Assembly (NCBI GenBank): GCA_049801375.1
Contig: JBARKJ010000030.1
Location: 1-64,000, forward strand
Direction of reading: 5' to 3'
DNA from: JBARKJ01 sp049801375
GTDB lineage: Bacteria; Nitrospirota; JACRHJ01
Length of the DNA: 64,000 nt
The position numbers and the translations under genes are program-made. The notes beneath the pieces are model-generated. The model searched no databases. It was not told where the DNA came from and was given only the letters and a program-made list of their open reading frames with translations. This document shows, piece by piece, positions 53,601 to 60,558 of this stretch (position 1 is the stretch's first letter; the number at the start of each line of letters is the position of its first letter).

Positions 53601-53758
53601 GCGCCGGGGTAACGCGTGGTCACCTGTATGGTAGGAGGGACAATCTGCGGGTACTGGGCTACCGGGAGGCGGTTGAGGAAGATGATGCCGATTATTATGG
53701 TGATCAACGCTATAACGTTGGCGAAAATCGGCCTCTCTATAAAATATTTTGAGATCAC
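50645..53758 (-). CDS. RND multidrug efflux transporter, HAE1 (AcrB/MexB) family
   Basis: GTG 53758 overlaps the adaptor gene's stop as GTGA and has GAGGGGG five bases upstream. The 1037-residue protein starts ISKYFIERPIFANVIALITIIIG and has twelve membrane helices, two large periplasmic loops (GVTVKKVSPNILLVVSLYS; PGASQPRLQRLAYKVN), the proton-relay region VLVIGIVVDDAIVIVEN with its paired aspartates, and GLVLMIALSSKNAILIVEFARDL. It exports drugs or other amphiphiles driven by protons, with the adaptor and outer-membrane factor encoded upstream. Substrate range is not predictable. Confidence 0.96.
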   Translation of the reverse strand: MISKYFIERPIFANVIALITIIIGIIFLNRLPVAQYPQIVPPTIQVTTRYPGASAQVVADTIATPIEQAVNGVEGAIYMSSTSGSDGSYALTITFDVGTDLDKSLTLVQNLVNTSLSQLPGGAQQQGVTVKKVSPNILLVVSLYSDDDRYDETFLANYGIINLQNPLARLPGVGQMRVFGAGPYSMRVWLDPKRMQAFGLKTSDVVAAIQGQNAEVAAGQLGVPPVPENQPTQLTITALGRLSSEPQFENIIIKTAAGTAPQIVRLRDIAKVELSQQNFSNFARATGHKTALLVTFALPDANAISVADSVYKAMADMSKTFPAGMKYAIPYDTTIFVREAISKVYETLIIAGILVLIVILLFLQNFRAMLVPATTVPVTIIGAFIAIAALGFTINLMTLFALVLVIGIVVDDAIVIVENSSYYIERGMPPKDATIKAMQELTGPVMGITLALVAVFLPASFLPGLTGQIFRQFALVIASTTVISALNALTLKPVQCALWLRPRGEKPLNWFFRGFNRAFQGLSNFYIGVVTRMVKRPGLFAVVFVVIITVAFLFFLGRPSGFLPTEDQGYAIIVTVLPPGASQPRLQRLAYKVNSILKKTPGVATWVTIGGFSVLDFANVSNISSTFFAYKDWSVRGTALSQEVIIAHINQELAGVEDGLAFVAIPPPIRGLGQTGGFQMLVEDRGGLGMDQLKRSTDELVQAGNSQAGLKGLQSTLNVGNPQLYLNVDRTKAESLQVSVSDVFDTLRAYLGSSFVNLFNSYNQVYQVYVQAGDRYRLQPEDIKNLYVRNSVGGMVPLGALININQVQGSELITRYNLYPAATIFGSAAPGFSSGQALSLMEQTAAQKLPEGMAYDWTSSSFQEKKVGNQAYFIYALSIILVYLVLAALYESWTSPAAVILVVPMALVGVLLALVIRGYDNNLYTQVGLVLMIALSSKNAILIVEFARDLHKEGLGIAEAAIEATRRRFRPILMTSFAFILGVAPLVVAFGAGSASQRAIGTVVFGGMLSSTLLAIPFVPVFYVLMENLSERLKKKR

Positions 53759-54912
53759 CGATTCCCCCTCATCGGTTCGTTCTCCCATACCGGAGTGACC
53801 CGGCTTCCCGGATAGGCTTTAAGCAGAGCGCGGACAACTACCCTCTCGTTCCCAATAAGGCCTTCTTGGACTACCCGCAGGTCACCTTCCACAGGGCCGG
53901 TTTTAACGTTTCTGCGCCCGACGGTATTCTTTTCATCCACTATCAGCAGATAATCGCCCTGCTGGTCGTTTCCGATTGCCGTGCCTGGCACCAGCAATAC
54001 GTCCCTGGTTTCAAGGGGCACTTGCACGCGGGCATACAAACCCGGCAAAACAATGCCAGCAGGGTTGGCAAGGACCCCCCTCATGGGCAGCGTGCCGGTG
54101 TTATCAGACACGCTGATGGACGCAAAGTCGATATAACCCTGGTGTGGATAGCCTTCCTCGCCGACCAGCCCGGCAAAAAAAGGCAACCTCATGGAAACTC
54201 CCGGGATCCCGTGCCTGCTCTTCACGAGACGGGCGAGGTCGGTATCGCTGACGGTGAAATAAAGATAGATAGGGTCGATCTGGTCCATTTGGGCGAGATT
54301 GGTATTTGACGATGAAGAGCCCACAAGGTTTCCGGGGTCTTGAAGTCTTCGATCGATCCTGCCGCTGAAAGGGGCCGTAACCCGCGTATAACTCAAATCC
54401 AGTTTAGCCAGGTCCCTTTTTGCGATCGCCTCTTTCAGGTTGGCCTGGGCGGAATCGCGCTGGTATCGCCAGTTGTCGACATCAGTTTGGGAAGCGGCTT
54501 TTTCCGGGTAAAGATGCGAGTAACGGTCCAGTTGATTTTCGGCATATACTAACTGGGCTCTTTGAGCCAGGACGTTTCCCTCCGCCTGCTGGAGGTTAGC
54601 CAGATATGTATTTTGCTGGATAAGGAAAAGCGACTGTCCTTTCTTCACCATCTGTCCGTCGTGGAAGTACACTTTATCGAGATAACCGGGGACCCGTGCT
54701 ACCAGCTGCACCGAATTTACAGCCTGGGTGTTGCCAGTCAGTTCCAGATAATAGGTCACTTTTCTCTTAAGGGGCCGGGCGACAGTGATTTTGGGGGGAG
54801 GCGGCGCGGGCTGAGGTTTTTTCCTGCAACCGGCAAGCAGAAGGAGACAGGCCAGGCAGACAACTGCGGCTGTCATGCGGTTAACAAGAAATGAGTTTTT
54901 TATGTAGACCAT
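53755..54912 (-). CDS. RND efflux periplasmic adaptor (AcrA/MexA-like lipoprotein)
   Basis: ATG 54912 follows CGGGGGCG and gives a signal peptide with lipobox LLAGC; the frame upstream to 55032 overlaps the outer-membrane-factor gene and is unlikely to be translated. The 385-residue protein has the lipoyl half-motifs around RVPGYLDKVYFHDGQMVKKGQSLFLI and LDLSYTRVTAPFSGRIDRR, an alpha-hairpin (about 95-160) and beta-barrel and membrane-proximal domains (TGTLPMRGVLANP, PGLYARVQVPL). It bridges the transporter and the outer-membrane channel. It ends overlapping the transporter gene. Confidence 0.94.
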   Translation of the reverse strand: MVYIKNSFLVNRMTAAVVCLACLLLLAGCRKKPQPAPPPPKITVARPLKRKVTYYLELTGNTQAVNSVQLVARVPGYLDKVYFHDGQMVKKGQSLFLIQQNTYLANLQQAEGNVLAQRAQLVYAENQLDRYSHLYPEKAASQTDVDNWRYQRDSAQANLKEAIAKRDLAKLDLSYTRVTAPFSGRIDRRLQDPGNLVGSSSSNTNLAQMDQIDPIYLYFTVSDTDLARLVKSRHGIPGVSMRLPFFAGLVGEEGYPHQGYIDFASISVSDNTGTLPMRGVLANPAGIVLPGLYARVQVPLETRDVLLVPGTAIGNDQQGDYLLIVDEKNTVGRRNVKTGPVEGDLRVVQEGLIGNERVVVRALLKAYPGSRVTPVWENEPMRGNR

Positions 54913-54961
54913 TGTTCGCCCCCGGATTGTCTGCCGTTTCCCTGGATTCTGGCCCGCCCGG

Positions 54962-56533
54962 TTACCAATCCGGAGAACTGATAGCGGATTTTGGTTTATC
55001 AACGGTTGACGGATTATATGATACAGGCGCAAGCAGGCTGCCCCAATTAGTGCGTTTTTTCATTTCCTCCGTTATAACAGGAGACACCATGTCCTTGCCT
55101 TCACGTATCTCCCAACCCCCACCAAGCGCCCTGTATACGCCCACGAGCCCCAAGGATATATTGCCTAAAGTGGAAGCCAGATTGTCCTGTTCACTCAAGA
55201 GGGACTGCTGCGCGGTCAGCACGGTAGTAAAATCCACTGTGCCCTCGCGGTACTGCTTGATTGCCAGATCGAGAGCGTCTTTGGCAGCCTGGGTGCTTTT
55301 AGCGAGGTAATCGGCGCGTTCCTGAGACCGGAGAAAGACGGCCAGGTTATCCTCGACCTCTTGCTGCGCGGTCAGGACGCTATTCTGATATCTAATGAGC
55401 AACTCCTGAAGCAGCGCATCCTGAAAGCGGATATTGTTTGTGATCTGGCCATAATTTAATATATTCCACTGGAAGGATGGGCCGAATTGGTAGGTGCGGC
55501 TTTTCCAGAGGAAGATATCGCTCAGCTGTATTTTTCCGGCGTTGCTTGACATAAAACCAAAACTCCCGCTCAACGACAGGGCGGGGTAAAGGTCGGATTT
55601 GGCCACACCGATCTGGGCCGATTGGGCAGCCGCCTGATACTCTGCGCTCCGGACGTCCGGACGGCGCCGAAGCAGGTCTGCTGGTATGCCCACAACCACT
55701 GCCGTCGGAGAGACTGGAATTTCCGAAGGACCTTTGAGGATGTCCGCCAAGTCATTTGGCGCCACGCCCAGCAGTACGCAAAGGGCGTCTTTTTGCTGCT
55801 TCAACTGGGTTTCCAAAGAAGGAATGGCGGCCAGTGTATCGTTTAGCAATGTTGACGCCTGGTCTACATCCAATTGTGATACAGTGCCGTAGTGAAATTT
55901 TGCGTCGGCTATTTTCAAACTCTCTTTTTGAGTTTCTACATTTTGACGTGCAATGAGTATGCGTTTTTCGAGGGTCCTGATGTTTATATATGAATTGGCG
56001 ACATCCGCCGTAAGGCTTACAAGGGCGTTATCGTAATCAGCTGCCGTCGCCATCCAGGAGGCGCCAGCCGACTGTATGCCGCGCCTGAACTTCCCCCAGA
56101 AGTCCAGCTCCCAAATGGCGCTCGCCCCAATCTGGTCCGTGGTGAATTCGAAGGGAGGAAAGGCCTGAGCGGCGGACTGGCTTGTCCTGACATGCGTCAA
56201 CGAACCGGTGGCCTGCTGCGTCTGGGGGAAAAATTTTCCCGCCGCGATGCCAAGCTGTGCCCTGGCCTCGAGCACCCTTACGCCTGCAATCTGGAGTGAG
56301 AGGTTTTGGCGGTATGCCCGGTCAATGAGCGAGTTAAGAGTAGTGTCATTGAAATTCTTCCACCAGTTACGGTAGTCCGCGGCACTGTCGCTGACCCTTT
56401 TATCCCCGGACTCCATCCAGGTTTGAGAAACCGTGACATCTGGCCGCTTGTAGTTGGGGCCGACCATGCAGCCATACGCACACAGACTCAGGACCGCCGC
56501 AACGCCAGAGATAACGATGAACGGATAACGCAT
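54962..56533 (-). CDS. Outer-membrane efflux channel (TolC/OprM, NodT family lipoprotein)
   Basis: ATG 56533 has GAGGGG eight bases upstream. The 523-residue protein begins with a signal peptide ending CAYGC followed by MVGPNYKRPDVTVSQTW, the characteristic OprM/NodT start. Two OEP repeats with long coiled helices follow, including VLEARAQLGIAAGKFFPQTQ, FWGKFRRGIQSA, RRPDVRSAEYQAAAQSAQIGVAKSDLYPALSLSGSFG and YREGTVDFTTVLTAQQSLLS. It forms the trimeric exit duct for the RND pump. It is the first gene of the three-gene operon. Confidence 0.94.
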   Translation of the reverse strand: MRYPFIVISGVAAVLSLCAYGCMVGPNYKRPDVTVSQTWMESGDKRVSDSAADYRNWWKNFNDTTLNSLIDRAYRQNLSLQIAGVRVLEARAQLGIAAGKFFPQTQQATGSLTHVRTSQSAAQAFPPFEFTTDQIGASAIWELDFWGKFRRGIQSAGASWMATAADYDNALVSLTADVANSYINIRTLEKRILIARQNVETQKESLKIADAKFHYGTVSQLDVDQASTLLNDTLAAIPSLETQLKQQKDALCVLLGVAPNDLADILKGPSEIPVSPTAVVVGIPADLLRRRPDVRSAEYQAAAQSAQIGVAKSDLYPALSLSGSFGFMSSNAGKIQLSDIFLWKSRTYQFGPSFQWNILNYGQITNNIRFQDALLQELLIRYQNSVLTAQQEVEDNLAVFLRSQERADYLAKSTQAAKDALDLAIKQYREGTVDFTTVLTAQQSLLSEQDNLASTLGNISLGLVGVYRALGGGWEIREGKDMVSPVITEEMKKRTNWGSLLAPVSYNPSTVDKPKSAISSPDW

Positions 56534-56574
56534 AATGATAACCCCTCGCTTGGGCGATTCCCGCGCTAATATCA

Positions 56575-56602
56575 AGTATAGAATGTCGTAACGTGAAGTC
56601 AA
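56575..56602 (-). promoter_or_regulatory. Sigma-70-type promoter for the RND operon
   Basis: On the - strand TTGACT (56602-56597) and TATACT (56580-56575) are separated by 16 bases, about 40 bases upstream of the channel gene's start. Confidence 0.55.
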
Positions 56603-56707
56603 ATCGGGAGAGGAACCGGCTCTGGGCGTGCGAAAAGCGAAGCCTTCGTGAATCAGGGATTGCTGCGGATTTGCCTCCAATTTGCTTGTCTGATAGACTT
56701 TAAAATT

Positions 56708-57469
56708 ATGAAATTCATAAGAATAATCGCTAGGCTTCAGGACCTGTATATAATGGCATTGGTGGCACCTGTCGTCGCCCTGAAGGGCCCTTATTATTTC
56801 CGTGAAATACTCGAACAGATGGATTATGCCGGGCCAGGCTCTTTTTTCATTACCTTTCTGGTCGCCCTTTTTATCGGCATGGCGCTGTCCCTCCAAACTT
56901 CCGCTGAGCTGGCCGCTATCGGTTTCAACCTATATACGGGCAAAATCGTCGGCATTTCTGTGATAAGGGAGATAGGGCCTGTGGCGATAGGGCTTGGTTT
57001 TGCCGGCAGGGTCGGCTCCGGAATGACCTCCGAACTCGCCTCCATGGCCCTTGGACATCAGATAGACGTTATCAGGGTATTCGGCGTCGATGTGGCCAGG
57101 AAGCTGATCGCGCCGCGGATAATCGGCTCGGCAATCATGCTCCCGCTTTTGACGGTTATCGGGGATACCGTCGCAATCATCGGCGGATACTTTATTGCCG
57201 TGTCTGTATTCCATCAGAGCGGCCCGTTGTATTGGAGCCAAATCAAGGAGATTATAACCGTTGAGAATTGTGTTACCGGGGCGGTTAAACCTTTTGTTTT
57301 TGGCTATATTATTGCCGCCATAAGTTGTTATATGGGCCTTTCCGCACATGGCGGCGCGAAAGGGCTGCGGACAGCAACGACCCAGGCCGTTGTGTTCTCG
57401 ATTGTTGCAATAATAGCCATGGATTTTATTCTGGGAAGGGTACTGCTTTTAATTTTCAGGAGCGCCTGA
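56708..57469 (+). CDS. mlaE: MlaE-type ABC lipid transporter permease
   Basis: The 253-residue MlaE-like permease has five to six membrane helices and the family signature text FFITFLVALFIGMALSLQTSAELA, VISVIREIGPVAIGLGFAGRVGSGMTSELASM-like sequence and APRIIGSAIMLPLLTVIGD. It forms the membrane part of a retrograde or anterograde phospholipid transporter. The start is uncertain: ATG 56708 is used, but GTG 56648 and ATG 56753 are alternatives and none has a clear ribosome binding site. It overlaps the ATPase gene by one base and is divergent from the RND operon. Confidence 0.9.
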   Translation: MKFIRIIARLQDLYIMALVAPVVALKGPYYFREILEQMDYAGPGSFFITFLVALFIGMALSLQTSAELAAIGFNLYTGKIVGISVIREIGPVAIGLGFAGRVGSGMTSELASMALGHQIDVIRVFGVDVARKLIAPRIIGSAIMLPLLTVIGDTVAIIGGYFIAVSVFHQSGPLYWSQIKEIITVENCVTGAVKPFVFGYIIAAISCYMGLSAHGGAKGLRTATTQAVVFSIVAIIAMDFILGRVLLLIFRSA

Positions 57470-58227
57470 TGATAGAGTTTAGAGATGTCGTTGTCGCGTA
57501 TGGCAATCACATTGTTTTAAATCGCCTGAATTTCAGAGTGGGCGCTCATGAAAAGGTCGCAATCCTGGGGGGCAGCGGCCGCGGAAAGACGACTATACTA
57601 AGACTGATACTCGGGCTGGTCCGTCCTGACGACGGTAAAATATTTATAAACGGACAAGACATAACAGCGCTGTCCGAACTTCACATGAGGGATATCAGGC
57701 AAAAATTCAGCATAGTTTTTCAGGAAGGCGCCCTCTTCGATTCCCTCTCCGTAAAGGAGAATGTCGCTTATTGCATGAGAGAATACAGCGATTTGAGCGA
57801 GGAAGCGATAGAAAGCAGCGTCCGGACCGTGTTGAGAAGGATGGGCTTAGAGGACACGATCTATCTTATGCCGGAAGAACTCTCGGGCGGTATGCAAAGG
57901 CGGGTAGCCATCGCCCGGTCTCTGGCTTCGTGCACTCCGCATATAATGCTTTATGACGAGCCGACTACCGGCCTTGATCCGATTGCCGCTGATAATATCT
58001 GCAATATTATAAACGAGCTTTCGTCGGGACCGCCCTCTGAGAGACCGGGACTGATAATAGTCACACACAGAGTGAGGGACGCGGCAATTGTGGCCGAGCG
58101 GTTTATATATCTTACTGACAGAGTGGCCTTTGACGGCGGCATTGAGGAACTCAAGGCCACAGAAGACCCGGAACTGAGGCATTTTGTAAACGAAATTATC
58201 TGTACATTGGAATCTCATACTTCGTGA
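57469..58227 (+). CDS. mlaF: MlaF-type ABC transporter ATPase
   Basis: ATG 57469 follows AGGAG and overlaps the permease stop as TGATG; longer frames begin inside mlaE and are not needed. The 252-residue ATPase has Walker A LGGSGRGKTT, a Q-loop in IVFQEGALFDSLSVKENVAY, the signature LSGGMQRR, Walker B IMLYDEPTTGLDP and the switch His in IIVTHRV. The EGALFDSLSV stretch is typical of MlaF. It powers lipid movement with MlaE and the MCE protein encoded next. Confidence 0.95.
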   Translation: MIEFRDVVVAYGNHIVLNRLNFRVGAHEKVAILGGSGRGKTTILRLILGLVRPDDGKIFINGQDITALSELHMRDIRQKFSIVFQEGALFDSLSVKENVAYCMREYSDLSEEAIESSVRTVLRRMGLEDTIYLMPEELSGGMQRRVAIARSLASCTPHIMLYDEPTTGLDPIAADNICNIINELSSGPPSERPGLIIVTHRVRDAAIVAERFIYLTDRVAFDGGIEELKATEDPELRHFVNEIICTLESHTS

Positions 58228-58237
58228 GGGGCCACTC

Positions 58238-59215
58238 ATGTACGATTACACCAAGAACGTCATATTCGATTACACCAAGAACCTGAGGTGGTCCAGGCTT
58301 AAGGTCGGCATCCTGGTATCAGCGGCGCTTGTTATAATCTTTTTAGTGGTGATATTTGCCTCAAATATTGGAGGTCTCTTTGCGAACAACATCATTGTTT
58401 ATTCAAATTTCAGTGATATAAAGGGATTAAAAGACGGTGCACCCGTACGGCTTTCGGGTGTCCAGATAGGAAGCGTAAAAGGGATTTATTTTCAATCCGC
58501 TGGAGCAGTTAGAGTTGCCATGTCAATCAAAGAGGATTACCTGAGGTTTTTAACCAAAGATTCAGTAGCCGCAGTAAGCACCATGGGTATTCTCGGCGAT
58601 AAATTCATTGAGCTAAGTGCGGGCACAGATGGAAGGCTACCGCCGGGCGGGGTCATAGCCGGCACAACGTCTCTCGACATTCAGAAAATCGCCGGGTCGG
58701 GCAATGCCGTCATAGCGAAACTGGGAACGGTTGTCGAAAGACTTGATCATATATTATATCTTATAGAAAATGGGAACGGCAGCGCTTCCAAATTTATCAA
58801 AGACCCTTCGCTCTATGATAACCTGAACGCCTCAACGAAAAGGCTTGCAGATATTCTCGACTCAATTAACAGCGGGCGCGGCTCCCTGGGCAGGATTGTG
58901 AAAGACGATACACTGTATTCCGAACTCGAAGCCTCGGCCAGGGATTTAAGGCAATTCACGCTGAGCTTAAAAAATTCCGACGGCACGCTTAAAAAATTGG
59001 TTGCTGATAAGAGCCTTTATGAAAATCTCGACGCGAGCTCGAAGAAACTCTCCTCAATACTGGACAGGCTCGATAAAGGCGAGGGGACTTTGGGAGGGCT
59101 TACAAAAAATGGACGGGTCTCAAAGGACCTTGAGCAGACCATAAGCGACCTGAAAGCGCTCATTGAAGACATTAAACAGCACCCGAAGAAGTACCTTAAA
59201 ATCAGCCTCTTTTAG
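58238..59215 (+). CDS. mlaD: MCE-domain lipid-binding protein (MlaD-like) with C-terminal repeats
   Basis: A 325-residue protein with one N-terminal membrane anchor (about 22-45), an MCE domain (NNIIVYSNFSDIKGLKDGAPVRLSGVQIGSV through STMGILGDKFIEL) and a long helical tail (about 165-325). The tail has four related units of about 37-43 residues, each with a glycine-rich turn and a DxSLYxxL-like phrase: NGNGSASKFIKDPSLYDNL, SGRGSLGRIVKDDTLYSEL, NSDGTLKKLVADKSLYENL and KGEGTLGGL. Its first 18 residues carry a DYTKN duplication. It is the periplasmic lipid-carrying ring of the Mla-type system. No mlaC or mlaB follows. Confidence 0.92.
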   Translation: MYDYTKNVIFDYTKNLRWSRLKVGILVSAALVIIFLVVIFASNIGGLFANNIIVYSNFSDIKGLKDGAPVRLSGVQIGSVKGIYFQSAGAVRVAMSIKEDYLRFLTKDSVAAVSTMGILGDKFIELSAGTDGRLPPGGVIAGTTSLDIQKIAGSGNAVIAKLGTVVERLDHILYLIENGNGSASKFIKDPSLYDNLNASTKRLADILDSINSGRGSLGRIVKDDTLYSELEASARDLRQFTLSLKNSDGTLKKLVADKSLYENLDASSKKLSSILDRLDKGEGTLGGLTKNGRVSKDLEQTISDLKALIEDIKQHPKKYLKISLF

Positions 59216-59621
59216 CGCTCAATGTGCTAATCCGGGTTAACCTCGACCCATACCGTCCCCGATTCCACTTTTGTCTTATGGAGTACGTACGGATGTGTTC
59301 CATGAGTATCTCCACGCACCGGAAGAACGGCATCATCCGGGGAGGCGGCAACTCGCCGCCGAAGTCGCGCGGGACGGGGTGGGAAATGGCTTCGCCGGTC
59401 GTAACGTCGAACTGTGCGCAGTGCATTGCGCAGGTGAGTATCGTGCCGTCCAGAGTGCCCATTTCAAGAGGCGCGTTCATGTGGCCGCACCTACGCTGGA
59501 TTGCATAAAAGGTTCCACCGCAGTTACAGACCACGACCTCCTGTCCGTCCAGTTCGACAGCCTTCATCCCTCCCGGGGCAATGTCGTCCGCCTTTATCGC
59601 CGGCCTGAAATCGCCGCTCAT
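59202..59621 (-). CDS. Rieske [2Fe-2S] domain protein
   Basis: The 139-residue protein has a Rieske domain in residues 1-90 with ligands Cys45 and His47 (RRCGHMNAPLE) and Cys64 and His67 (LTCAMHCAQFDVTTGEAI). Spacing is that of soluble Rieske ferredoxins that feed electrons to oxygenases. The C-terminal 45 residues are basic and without recognised structure. Its 3' end overlaps mlaD by 14 bases on the opposite strand. The ATG overlaps the stop of an upstream 5'-truncated frame (TTATGA), suggesting it was once second in an operon. Confidence 0.88.
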   Translation of the reverse strand: MSGDFRPAIKADDIAPGGMKAVELDGQEVVVCNCGGTFYAIQRRCGHMNAPLEMGTLDGTILTCAMHCAQFDVTTGEAISHPVPRDFGGELPPPRMMPFFRCVEILMEHIRTYSIRQKWNRGRYGSRLTRISTLSAKRG

Positions 59622-59764
59622 AAGTTAAGCTCCCACGGCGGTGTCTGGGGCAGGCTGTCCGGGTCGGTCACGTCCTTATGGACAAATAGCCCGCACCAGA
59701 AGCGCCTGATGGCATCGAAATGTTTCCTGTGGAATGGGTATAACCCAACGGCCCAATGCCGTAA
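59618..59764 (-). pseudogene. 5'-truncated coding remnant upstream of the Rieske gene
   Basis: An open frame of 48 codons without any ATG, GTG or TTG runs from just after an in-frame TAA (59765-59767) to a TGA that overlaps the Rieske ATG. It encodes YPFHRKHFDAIRRFWCGLF and a tail ending LPQTPPWELNL, which looks like genuine protein. The likely reading is the C-terminus of a gene cut off near 59765, where the adjoining integration-scar region begins. I do not recognise the family. Confidence 0.5.
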
Positions 59765-59910
59765 TTAACCTGTTATACCTTTTCAAAGGACGGAAAAATA
59801 ATCTTGTAATGCCCTAAAAAGAAAAGTCCCCAACATCCTTTTGGGACAGTTTGGGGACACAGTTTTTGGCTCTTTAGTAGGGCCTAAGTCATTGATAACT
59901 AAATAATTAT

Positions 59911-59931
59911 GAGGCGGCGGGAATCGAACCC
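59911..59931 (-). other. tmRNA/tRNA 3'-end fragment (attachment-site-like)
   Basis: Read on the - strand this is a T-arm GGGTTCGATTCCC followed by GCCGCCTC, which closely resembles the 3' end of many ssrA genes but lacks the CCA and the rest of the molecule. Eighteen bases recur in the same orientation, with two differences, at 62707-62724. Confidence 0.5.
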
Positions 59932-60256
59932 AATAAAACGAAATCCGCCGAACACCATAAAAACAAGCAAATATCAATGTTTATTAACAGTTACATCCAA
60001 CTTTCTATCCGGTTTCAGTCCGATAAAGTGTAATGAACGTCAAAAGATTATAGCCTTTATTGCGAAAGTTTTGCGAAAGTGCAGGCACAAAAACCGCACA
60101 GTGCATACAGGGGGTAAAAGGCGTTATCTTGACCTCAGACTGATAATGTTATAGGGTAGCTCATGCTCGCTATCCTTGCGCAGCATCGCTCTGACCTGAA
60201 GCCCTATTATCGGTTACGAAAGAAACCCGACATAAACCCGACACACGGCAGGGGTC

Positions 60257-60284
60257 GCTGGTTCGAACCCAGCATAGCCTACCA
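60257..60284 (+). other. tRNA 3' third with CCA, lacking the 5' part
   Basis: GCTGG-TTCGAAC-CCAGC forms a perfect five-pair T-arm. It is followed by a seven-base acceptor strand ATAGCCT, discriminator A and CCA. The matching 5' acceptor AGGCTAT is not found in the 100 bases upstream, so the gene is incomplete. Such 3' ends are regenerated by tRNA-targeting integrases. Confidence 0.65.
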
Positions 60285-60511
60285 TGGATTTCGAGGGGTT
60301 GCAAGAAATCTTCCCATATGAGATTGAGACGGTGAAGCGGCTTCTGAGCCGGGTAAGGCTAAATTTAGGAGCATAACTATCGCGGCTATGGTTTTTTCTG
60401 GGCGGCGTTATCGCTCATAATCGAATTTTAAAGCCTAGTCAACATCCAGCCCCTCTTCCATTATCCCTCTTTTTACTGATGATGTCCTTCGTATAAGAAA
60501 TTTAATTATGG

Positions 60512-60517
60512 TATAAT
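60512..60517 (+). promoter_or_regulatory. -10 element for tex
   Basis: A perfect TATAAT lies 42 bases upstream of the tex GTG start. No good -35 was found at the right distance. Confidence 0.4.
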
Positions 60518-60558
60518 CCCCGCTTCGTTTGCGGCTGTTTCATTAAAAAAGGTGTACC

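Larger units (their letters stand above)
59768..60558. other. Gene-free scar region with tRNA/tmRNA fragments
   Basis: No convincing gene is present. The stretch holds an 8-bp inverted repeat (GTCCCCAA 59826-59833, TTGGGGAC 59851-59858), a tmRNA-like 3' end on the - strand (59911-59931), a tRNA 3' third on the + strand (60257-60284) and a good -10 hexamer (60512-60517) for the next gene. I take it as the residue of one or more integration and deletion events. Confidence 0.55.

Noticed and set aside
60257..60370. A permuted tRNA gene (3' half upstream of 5' half)
   Set aside because: AGGCTA occurs about 70 bases downstream of the CCA, but no D-arm or anticodon arm can be folded there and the acceptor pairing would be incomplete. 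An integration remnant is simpler.
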